Shown: positions 9,247 through 17,309 of the stretch, one piece after another
How positions within the stretch are numbered: the first letter of the stretch is position 1
Layout of the letters: each line of letters opens with the position of its first letter
NCBI GenBank assembly: GCA_002803225.1
Contig: NXFV01000654.1
Coordinates: 1-17,309, forward strand
DNA length: 17,309 bases
Direction of reading: 5' to 3'
Origin: Gamarada debralockiae
Taxonomy: Eukaryota > Ascomycota > Leotiomycetes > Helotiales > Hyphodiscaceae
Translations under genes and position numbers: made by a program
Notes under the pieces: generated by a model
The model's database searches: none
What the model saw: only the letters and a program-made list of their open reading frames with translations
Told to the model about the DNA's origin: nothing

Positions 9247-9275
9247 TGAAGTTTTATGTGAAGTTTTATGTGAAG
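9247..9275. repeat. 12-bp tandem repeat, 2.4 copies
   Basis: The unit tgaagttttatg occurs at 9247-9258 and 9259-9270, followed by a partial tgaag at 9271-9275. It lies between the pogo fragment and the reductase at 9491; the rest of 9127-9490 shows nothing I can identify. Confidence 0.7.
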
Positions 9276-9490
9276 CTGAAATTCACCATAGAAGGTTGCT
9301 CTCAAGTGAGTTATAACATAGGCGCTAAGCAGACGTGCTAGTGACCATGTACTAGGCATAAATGAACATTTTCGCCCAGTTCTTGCTTTTCAGAGCCTCA
9401 AAGAAATTTCGTGTTAGGAAAGAATGATTCGAGGATTCAGCAGAGAGAATTTGTCCAATTTTTCGAATGCCATCATCACAAAGAACCAGC

Positions 9491-10666
9491 CTAATATCCC
9501 AACACCAGCTTCGGCATGTAAGGCTCTTCAAGGTACTTAGCCTCTTCCTCAGTTAAAGTCACACTAACACCCTCAGCGGCCTGATCGACCTGTTCCTTGT
9601 TATTTAACCCACAAATTGGCGTCATGCCACCCTTATTTATCACCCAAGCCAGCGCAACCTGCGCCATAGTCACACCCTTCTTATCCGCGACTTTCTCGAC
9701 CCGCGAAACAATCTCCTTATCAGCAACATCCTCCCGTTCACGGAAGAGTGCCTTTAGAAAGACATCGGATTGCTCGCGGCTACCGGAGCGATCTTCCCAA
9801 AGATGTGTGAGAACACCGGCGGCGAGTGGTGACCATGGTAAGAGTCCAACGCCGGTGGCTTTGCAATATGCGTTCATTTCTCGCTCTTCTTCGCGGTAGA
9901 GGAGGTTGTAGAAGCCTTGCATGGAAATGAATTTGTGCCATCTGTTTTTCTCGGCAATGTTTTGGAGCATTTGGAACTCCCATGCTGCCATCTGTCATTT
10001 CTCTTGTTAGAGTCTGATATTGAAGAACGGAGGTTGGAAGAACACACGGAGCTTGCCCCAATATATCTCGCCTTGCCGCTGTCAACGACATCATTCAAGC
10101 CTTTCATGATCTCCTCCATAGGCGTATCACGATCCAAGCGATGAATTTGAAGAACATCAATATAAGTACCCAATCTCTTCATACTGGCATCCACCGCATC
10201 AAAGATGTGCTTCCTTGACAATCCCACCTGGTTAACCTGTACACCATCATTTATCTGCTGTCCCACAGGATCAACAAACCCACGAGCCTCATCGACTCGG
10301 AAGAAGATTTTTGACATAATGACGATCCTGGTTCGTGGGATATTGTATTTCTTCAAGAATGCCCCAACAATTTCTTCGGACATGCCATTGGAGTATGCGT
10401 CTGCAACGTCGAACGTATTGATTCCGCGGTCGTAAGCATATTTCATGATAGGTAGGGCTTGCTCTTCCTGCAGGACCCATGGTTGCCAATTCTTGTCGCC
10501 GTAGGTCATGCAGCCGAGCACGACCTTGGAGACTTTGAGGCCGCAGTTTCCAACTCTGTAGGGAGAATCAAGTTTCAGCAAAAATCTTTCTTGATTTTTG
10601 AGCATCTTCGAATGAGAGCTGTGGCAGCTAAGTAACTAACCTGACGTATTGCATTGTGTTGCTCAT
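9491..10666 (-). CDS. Aldo-keto reductase (fungal aryl-alcohol / versiconal-type)
   Basis: Three exons on the minus strand: 10666-10641, 10555-10048 and 9991-9491, with introns of 85 and 56 nt (donors GTTAGT and GTGTGT). Together they code for 344 residues, the usual length. The tiny first exon gives MSNTMQYV, and the split Arg codon restores the conserved N-terminus YVRVGNCGLKVSKVVLGCMT. The ATG at 10605 lies inside intron 1 and is not the start. The catalytic tetrad is Asp58 and Tyr63 (FDVADAYSNG), Lys91 (IMSKIFF) and His147 (LQIHRLD). Further family motifs are GKARYIGASS, FISMQGFYNLLYREEEREM and LPWSPLAAGVL. Members reduce aromatic or polyketide-derived aldehydes and ketones with NADPH; versiconal hemiacetal acetate reductase belongs here. 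It is divergent from the reductase at 11550, sharing an 883-bp spacer. No lesion seen. Confidence 0.94.
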
Positions 10667-11549
10667 ATTGGCTATGTTTGAATTATTCGATCAGCTGGGG
10701 CGGTATTTTCGTTTTGAAGATTGTAGTCAGCAGTGATTTCTTGTGGAATTGGAGTGCGGTATGAAAGCTTCTATAGCTGGGTGAAGGTAAGGGTTTCACA
10801 CCACAGTGATGAACATGACTGGCCAGAAACTTTTAAATTTTTTTCGGGGGCGCATGATAGACGGTTCTGAAGCACTTATCTGACATCGTTATAGTCTCAG
10901 GTGTTGCGAGGACCCAATTTTTTTAATCTCCGTGTTAATGAATTGAGGTCGTTCCAAAATATCAAGAAATAAGCTTTCCACGGCTGTTATTTTATGTCTT
11001 CTGATTGGTCAGTCGGCTGTAAGCAATATACATAACCGACCGCCCCCTCGATTCTTCACTTCAGTGGCTCGGCAAGCGAGCTACAACGGCAGCACTAACT
11101 TTTAGTCATTGCCAAACAAGACTACACAAGAATAAGGGCGCCATGCATCCTGCTCACAATCCATGTCCACGGAATATGCCATATAATAGGTGTCAAAACT
11201 TGATTTGTGTCTATTTCTGTGTAGGATGTTGGTAGAAATGTTGGCCATCATGCATACAGCAAGTATTCCAAGATCTACAGCCTCTTCCCTGCTTCCATTC
11301 AAGGAAGGCAAATTTCAAACCCAACGTATGCCCGTCTCAAGAGCGTCAGCCGAAAAGTGGAAACCTTGCTCAGGAGGTATAAAGTCGAATTGCCGTGGAG
11401 GTTAGAAGTCGTTGGACAGACTCGCACAAGCGCCTTCACATAAATTATTACTTTTCTCTTGAACAGCCTCTCAATCGTGTGGGCAAAACACTCTCTCACA
11501 CGCACATATCGAGCTACTTTCTTTTGTCGAAAAGACATCTCCACCCGCA
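10667..11549. promoter_or_regulatory. Shared spacer between two divergent reductase genes
   Basis: The 883-bp spacer separates the minus-strand reductase (start 10666) from the plus-strand one (start 11550), so both promoters should lie here. An inverted CCAAT box (attgg, 11004-11008, within ctgattggtcag) is near the middle. A short inverted repeat, gctcg-gcaag-cgagc, occurs at about 11067-11082. The last 100 bp before 11550 are C/T-rich with the AT-rich cataaattat at about 11440-11449. The short frames inside (11102-11311 minus, 11190-11405 plus) show no family features. The regulatory reading is inference. Confidence 0.45.
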
Positions 11550-12700
11550 ATGGCAGATATCATGGCACCTGCCCCAGAGCCTGCTACTGAGCTGGGACGA
11601 CTCCGTATCCTTTCCTCCACAGCTGGTATTCGAGTCTCCCCTCTCCAGCTTGGAGCTATGTCCATCGGGAACTCATGGTCTCATTTTATGGGAAGCATGG
11701 ACAAAGCCCAATCCTTCAAGCTTCTCGATTCCTTCGTTGCAGCCGGCGGGAACTTCATCGACACAGCCAACAATTACCAAAATGAAGAATCCGAAATCTG
11801 GATCGGTGAATGGATGGTTGCTCGCAAGAATCGAGACCAGATGGTTATTGCAACCAAGTACACTACCGAATATCGATCCTGGGAGCTCGGATTGGGAAAG
11901 TCTCCCAATACATGTGGCAATCATAAGAGAAGCATGTTCATGAGCGTGCGAGACTCGTTGAAGAAGTTGCAGACGGAATTCATAGATGTTTTGTACGTCC
12001 ATTGGTGGGATCACACCACTTCTATCGAGGAGGTCATGGATAGTCTCCACATCCTCGTCCAGCAAGGAAAGGTCATGTATCTCGGTATCTCCGATTCTCC
12101 TGCTTGGGTTGTCAGCGCAGCAAACACCTACGCGAAGGCCACGGGAAAACACCATTCAGCATCTACCAGGGTCGCTGGAACCTCTTGATGCGTGATTTTG
12201 AGCGCGAGATCATACCAATGGCCAGAAGCTTTGGTATGGCTCTTGCTCCTTGGGACGTTTTGGGTGGAGGAAAGTTTAAGAGCAAGAAGGAGATTGAGGA
12301 GCGAAAGAAAAAGGGCGAAAACCTCCGCAGCCTCCACGGAAAAGAGCAAACGGATGACCAGGCGAGAATCAGCGAAGCACTCTCCAAAGTCGCCGCCGAG
12401 CATGGAATCGAGTCAGTCACGGCCGTCGCGCTTGCGTACGTCATGTCCAAGACAACGAATGTATTTCCTCTCGTGGGTGGAAGAAGGGTAGAACATCTCC
12501 AGGACAATATCCAGGCTCTGTCGATCAGGCTTACGGCGGCACAAATTGAATACTTGGAAAGCATCAAGCCGTTGGATGTTGGGTTCCCGAATAACTTCAT
12601 TGGTGCAGATCCTAGATCTACTGGTATTTCTCCTCCTTTGACTGCGATTTCTGCGAAGTTGAGCTACGTGCCATTCCCAAAGCCAATTGGTCATGAGTAG
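11550..12700 (+). CDS. Aryl-alcohol dehydrogenase-type aldo-keto reductase, one-base frameshift
   Basis: The ATG at 11550 (cccgcaATGGC) opens a frame covering the N-terminal half: [11 protein letters not shown], Asp71 and Tyr76 ([14 protein letters not shown]), Lys103 ([11 protein letters not shown]) and His151 ([10 protein letters not shown]), the full catalytic tetrad. At the A run 12146-12149 the frame breaks. The next frame continues the protein without a gap, as [40 protein letters not shown] and [20 protein letters not shown], to a TAG at 12698-12700. Adding back one A would give about 383 residues, the normal size of the yeast Aad / norsolorinic acid reductase-like group. No intron can repair the frame without losing conserved residues. 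As written, the product stops at 12188 (212 residues). It is either a recent pseudogene or a sequencing/assembly error. No intron is needed elsewhere. The family reduces aromatic aldehydes with NADPH. Confidence 0.9.
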
Positions 12701-13517
12701 ATAGCACATAGTTTTACACGCGTAATGTAACTGGCTTCTCTCAATCAGTATGAGTGACCTGAAGTAACTGCACTCATATTCAACATTAAATAATTCTGAA
12801 TTCGCGTTATGTCGGAGAGCAAGTCAGGGAGAACTTCACACACCATGCGTAGCGATTGTGAATGTCTTGTCAATCATTCCTGCCATCAACAACTAGGCGT
12901 AGACGCGCATGAATATTTCTGTTTCGAATCCGTCGAATTTCTAAACCGCTTCAAACACACCGCGGTCGGATGTCCTCGGCGAGGTTGTCGAATTCCTTTC
13001 TGGTAGCCCACATGAAATTAACCTCTTAGTTTTTCATTCTGAGAATGGATTTTGATGCTAAGATTATCGGTATGCTAGAAGGATTCTAGTAACGCCACTT
13101 TTTGACTTTCTACGGAGCAAAGCCCTTTGGATAATCGTACGGCTTGAAAGTATTTCGATTCTCAGGGTTCAGAACAACTGTGCCCAGATTTGACCCGGTG
13201 GTAAAGCCGACTAAGTGCAAATCCCGAGAAGCAGATAAGATAGAATACGTCCAGTTCGCCTGTTTATTCCTTGCAGAAATCCATTTATATTTTGTCAAAA
13301 TAAGGTTTCTGGTGACCGCCTCTGTCTGGCGATTGGTGGCTCCTTCGTGCTCGGGTAAGCAATGCGCAGTGCCTTAGCGCCTAACCCAGCCAGTGGAAAG
13401 CTTAAAATTACCCCGCTCGCGACATGATATAATAGGACATCCAGATGTAAGCAACGTGCATGCACATACACACCTGGAGGGACCTCCAAGAGAAGCTCGA
13501 ATGCTCGATACGTGGCG
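12701..13517. other. Intergenic stretch with two protein-like relic frames
   Basis: No intact gene seen. On the minus strand, 13110-13298 is open with a protein-like tail (VGFTTGSNLGTVVLNPENRN) but has no ATG. Also on the minus strand, 12836-12967 reads as protein-like sequence broken by two TAG codons. Neither is recognised. The plus-strand ORF at 12809-13006 (65 codons, Cys-rich) has an ATG but lies antisense to that relic frame and has no family features. Confidence 0.4.
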
Positions 13518-14603
13518 ATGGCACTCACGGGGGCTACGATTGAAGCGGAAACCAACGCCGCTCCCATAAGACTGGGGCGGATGCCACCGCAGGCTGAGAC
13601 ACTCCTCCCAGATGATGACTGGACAGGCTTGTCTAGCCCTGCTGAGCGGAGGAAACGTCAGAATCGATTAAACCAGAGATCCTACAGTGGGTATTCCAGC
13701 TCAAATACCATGGTTATGACCACTAGTTGTATATGGAACTGCCACTGATCCACACCTGTCATGATCTTTAGGGAAACGGAAAGAGAATGCATTGTCATCA
13801 TGTGCCATAATACCTCCAAGAATGAAACCCAGTTCCAGGAGCAGAACTGTCTTTGCCGATATCAGACCAGCGAACAGTAATCCTGACCCAAATTCGACCC
13901 TATCCCTGTTTCACAGGAACTCGAGTTGTGGAATGCATTTCAGACTGCAGCAGGAAATTCCAAGCTCAACCTCTCTGAACTTGCACGGACAGCCACTATC
14001 TGTCAAGCAAGTTTGGCCTCCCCACAAACGATAATCGCTCAATTTGAGAAGTGGGTCAAGCAAAATCAACGAGGTAGCTCTCCAAGGGCAGATCAAGTCC
14101 TCGTCCTGGTCAAGTTCAATATCTTTCGAGCCTTGATCACCAATTCAATGACTCTTGGATTTCCGGCTGAAAACCGCATGGAGGACACAGCCCTATCACC
14201 TTTCGCAAACCCGCAAGGCTGTCAAACTAGCTTGGTCGCATTGCCGGCAAGTCTTCTCCCAACGAAACTCCAGTGCGAAATGTCACACCACCCTTGGATT
14301 GATCTGCTACCAATACCTAGGATGCGAGATAATCTCTTACGAGCGGGAGAGACATATGACGATTTAGCGCTATGTGCTGATCTTGTTGGATATTTTAATT
14401 CCCCGGTGGTGAGAAATGGCATGATCATTTGGGGTGAGCCTTGGGATCCGGCCGGATGGGAAGTCACGAAAGAATTTCTGGAATATTGGGGTTGGACGAT
14501 TATAGGATGTTCAGAACTGTTCAAGTCTACGAATTATTGGCGTTCACAGCGTAGGGAATGTCCTTTGAATTTTGATAAATTATCGATTGGAGACGTCGAA
14601 TGA
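13518..14603 (+). CDS. bZIP-like transcription factor with DUF3425 domain
   Basis: Proposed exons are 13518-13686, 13772-13848 and 13917-14603 (310 residues). Intron 1 (donor GTGGGT, acceptor TTTAG) is well supported, because it rebuilds the basic region AERRKRQNRLNQRSYRKRKE with the bZIP N-x7-R pattern (Asn49, Arg57). Intron 2 is less certain: acceptor TTTCACAG at 13909-13916 is good with a branch-like cctgac, but the in-phase donor gtcttt (13849) is weak. The third exon is a clear DUF3425 domain: RADQVLVLVKFNIFRALITN, HHPWIDLLPIPRMRDNLLRA, GMIIWGEPWDPAGWEVTKEF and STNYWRSQRRE. No leucine heptad follows the basic region, as is common in DUF3425 proteins. It is expected to act in the nucleus as a DNA-binding regulator; its targets could include nearby redox genes (inference). 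An alternative start is Met at 13581. Confidence 0.85.
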
Positions 14604-15061
14604 GAATAGAAGCCCATACCACGTGATCTGTCGTTCCATAAGTCTCCAGTATAGTGCTTTTACTCCCTGCTCCTTATGGGCCTAGAACTCTGGGCATGTG
14701 GACTTTAGCGATATTTTCATGCTTCGTCAAGTCGATATCACTACTTCAAAGATACTAAATAAGTACCTGCTATTTTTACCTGATTTCTCATTCTATTGAT
14801 AAAAAGAAAGGTAAGTTGTATTATTAAGACTAAGGCAGTTCTCTAATTCCTACATGACAGAAGCTTAAAATGCTTTCAGTGGCCGTGTTATTGACGAAAT
14901 GCTATCTAATGCACGAACCTATGATTCCGGGCTCCTTAACGCCATTGGTGATGCTGTGAGATTAGTAAATCGATATGGAATGGTGTAATATCGGCGTTAG
15001 TATAAGTAAAATATCAGATTTAGTAAATTAACGGAGTTACTACTACCTAACTTCTTTACCA
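14604..15061. other. AT-rich intergenic stretch
   Basis: This lies between the DUF3425 gene and the alcohol dehydrogenase relic. It is TA-rich with no open frame of note and no identifiable repeat family. The composition fits decayed sequence. Confidence 0.5.
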
Positions 15062-15475
15062 ACTTGCCGATGCCGAGAATGCCTCTCCTCGGTCTCAGCA
15101 GCTCATCTATTGTGCGGCGGTGTCACTGTCTAGTCCGCTCTCTCGCTCCACAGCGTCAAAGCCAACGACACGGTCGGTGTACTTGGCATCGGCGGTCTAT
15201 ATCATCTCGCTATCCAGTTCACTAACGCAATAGGGTTGAGAGTTCTGACGAAATTACAACATTTTATAGTAACCTTGTCTCAGAGTCCAGACTGGGACGT
15301 CTTATTTCTGATCCTGGTAGCTGGAGCTACAATTTTTCTTATGGCGGCGACGGATTTTGAAGCCAAGTTGATGGTTCTGTATATGAATTTCTTATTGAAG
15401 GGAATTCGTATTATCTATGCTCTGCCGACTAAGGTATCATACAAGTGTCACGTGCAAATACCCTTTAGGTATTAG
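15062..15475 (+). pseudogene. Zinc-type (medium-chain) alcohol dehydrogenase relic
   Basis: One plus-strand frame reads AAHLLCGGVTV, a TAG at 15131-15133, then NDTVGVLGIGGLYHLAIQFT (about 15167-15226). This matches the cinnamyl-alcohol-dehydrogenase group pattern AAPLLCAGVTVYSP ... DTVGVIGIGGLGHLAIQFA, which contains the NAD(P)-binding GxGxxG turn. The TAG stands where the family has Tyr, and the last Gly of the turn is Tyr here. After about 15235 the frame stays open to 15475, and a C-terminal-like block (FLLKGIRIIYAL) remains, but the central part is heavily altered. The N-terminal zinc-ligand half is not found upstream. It is not functional. These enzymes reduce aldehydes with NADPH, a theme shared with the neighbouring reductases. 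Confidence 0.75.
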
Positions 15476-15639
15476 CGCTTCTCTCAATTGGAGCATGCAC
15501 TACTGGTTTCTAATGCTCCCTGTACTAAAAAGGAGCTCCTGTATATATATCAATTTTCCTTATTCTAGAGTAGGGGCAAGTCAATCAATCTCATCACATT
15601 TCACCTGAATGATATGCCTGCGAGCACCCAATAAAACGC

Positions 15640-16136
<497 letters not shown>

Positions 16137-16381
16137 GATTAAAGATTTCTGAAGTCCCGTTCTCAAATATAACCTGAAAACAATTCAACCCTCGATCTTT
16201 GGGTTTTGAGGAGATTCAAAGTATATATTTATACCTATGCTTTATTAGAATTTCTACACCGTTACCATTCGATAAGCATACTGCGTTGTTGAATTGGGCT
16301 AGCCTATTCGGGCACAGAGATACTTCCAAAAGCGGAACCAAGATACTTCCAATTATGGTAAGCGACAAGAATATTTCTCAC

Positions 16382-16524
16382 CTGCAGTACCGCCTGAGCA
16401 TAACGGCATTCAAAAGAGCCTGATCCTCTACTCCACCTCGAAGACTTGACCGGAAGTTCTGGAGCACAAGCTCGTCCGAAACGCTAAATACTGGTTCCGC
16501 AGGGTGTCGGATTTTGTCTGCCAT
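16382..16524 (-). other. Exon-like frame with strong splice donor, unrecognised
   Basis: A minus-strand ATG (16524) opens 47 codons reading MADKIRHPAEPVFSVSDELV ... FRSSLRGGVEDQALLNAVML, ending at a good donor (AG/GTGAGA at 16381-16376). The mixed helical, amphipathic look and the GGVED-AL-NA-ML pattern are reminiscent of the middle region of fungal-specific transcription factors, but this is a weak impression. Just upstream on the same strand (about 16574-16640) another protein-like frame reads SPFQMLVAESPRALKFHSL. The gtaaga...tatag pair between them would not keep the frame. No continuing exon is found at 16200-16375. It is probably a gene relic cut by the rearrangements that affected the neighbouring Old Yellow Enzyme. 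Confidence 0.3.
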
Positions 16525-16639
16525 TTCATGTAAGCCTATACCAGATGATTCTGAGTGCTTGGGAGGATCTTACAATGAATGAAATTTCAGTGCTCTAGGC
16601 GACTCCGCAACGAGCATTTGGAACGGGCTTGTCCTAGAA

Positions 16640-17309
16640 TATGGAAATGAACCTTTCGCTAAGTTCCTTTTGATTTTTTCTCATCGCATTCGTCGCGCTT
16701 CCGCTGTTGACATTTCACTAGCTTCCCTCGTTTATTTTTCTCGTATTGACCGTCCTTCCACCAACCTTAACTCTATCCCAGACAACTTACGCAGTCGCAG
16801 CCCCCATCATCACTACAGCCGCCGCTATGGCAGCACTGCCACATGCCCGGGCACCGTCTGTCCCCGAAGAACTGGCTTATTTGATATAGCTGAATATAGA
16901 GTATGAGGTATTGCTCTGTGGAGCCAAAAAGAGTTGCAGGCAGTGGTTCATCTGACAAAAATCGAAATCTATTTGATGCAAGGAAAAGCGTGGGTGAACC
17001 AATCATACAAACGAAGCTCGTTATAATATGACCATGCTACTACTAACCTACTGCTTCTTAAAAACAGTTCTCTCTATCAGCAAAGTGCCAAGATTCGAGA
17101 GACTTCACAGGAAAAGTTGAGCTATCAGCCTCGGGGGGCTTTGGACAGACCATGTCAATGATAAACGGAAGGAAGTGAGTCTAGTTTGTTGATAGGTCTA
17201 GACAGTACGGTGATATCTGGGGAAGACCTGTTGTTATGAGAACCCTTATACTGAGGTGCATATAGCGCTAGTCCAAAATAGGCTTTGTAAGCTTCAATTC
17301 AAAATCTCT
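16640..17309. other. Unassigned right end of the window
   Basis: A C/T-rich plus-strand stretch (about 16670-16826) looks like a fungal leader and precedes an ATG at 16827, whose frame codes only 20 residues before TAG (16887-16889). Near 17075-17180 a short protein-like plus frame (ELSASGGFGQTMSMINGRK) ends at a donor-like gtgagt. I recognise neither. They may be ends of genes outside the window or relics. Confidence 0.35.

Noticed and set aside
10603..10605. ATG at 10605 as the start of the 9491-10666 reductase
   Set aside because: It lies inside an 85-nt GTTAGT...CTACAG intron. The 26-nt exon at 10666-10641 restores the conserved N-terminus.
16650..16740. Possible Zn2Cys6 cluster on the minus strand (KCQQRKRDECDEKK)
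   Set aside because: Only two Cys are present, with wrong spacing (C-x7-C instead of C-x2-C-x6-C), and the frame stops soon after. The resemblance comes from a basic run.

Overview
The window looks like a stretch of filamentous ascomycete (Pezizomycotina) nuclear genome. The genes carry short introns of about 46-85 nt with GT...AG ends. Start codons sit in A-rich contexts preceded by pyrimidine-rich leaders. The protein families (DUF3425 bZIP-like regulator, HET-domain protein, Old Yellow Enzyme, fungal aldo-keto reductases, copia, hAT and pogo elements) are typical of that group. A Leotiomycete is plausible, but I cannot prove it from sequence alone.

Layout. 1-240: 3' end of an unrecognised gene. 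241-1300: no supportable gene. 1308-1877: promoter-like sequence and a small proline-rich, Cys/His-tailed ORF. 2167-2677: AT-rich palindromes and the frameshifted C-terminal end of a hAT transposase (minus). 2692-3189: ATG-less open frame (minus). 3293-4365: intact four-exon aldo-keto reductase of the glycerol dehydrogenase (GCY1/GLD) type (minus). 4366-5904: intergenic. 5905-about 8400: decayed copia LTR retrotransposon lacking most of integrase and all of RT/RNase H. 8397-9126: HET-protein C-terminal relic (minus) overlapping the start of a pogo/CENP-B type transposase fragment (plus). 9491-10666: intact three-exon aldo-keto reductase (minus). 11550-12700: divergently oriented aryl-alcohol-dehydrogenase-type aldo-keto reductase (plus) with a single-base deletion in an A run. 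13518-14603: bZIP-like DUF3425 regulator (plus). 15062-15475: relic of a zinc-type alcohol dehydrogenase (plus). 15640-16136: relic of an Old Yellow Enzyme (minus) with an internal deletion and a CAG-to-TAG stop. 16382-16524: isolated exon-like frame (minus). The remainder is unassigned.

Working together. Three NADPH-type aldo-keto reductases from different subfamilies lie within about 9.4 kb. An alcohol dehydrogenase relic, an ene-reductase relic and one regulator sit close by, and transposon debris lies between them. The simplest reading is a redox/detoxification gene island in a repeat-rich, fast-decaying region. It could also be the remains of a metabolic cluster, but no backbone enzyme (PKS, NRPS, terpene cyclase) or P450 is visible. 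I do not see a clearly new biological system. The most unusual items are the small Cys/His ORF with a perfect splice donor inside it, the single-base lesion in an otherwise well-kept reductase, and the density of half-decayed redox genes.
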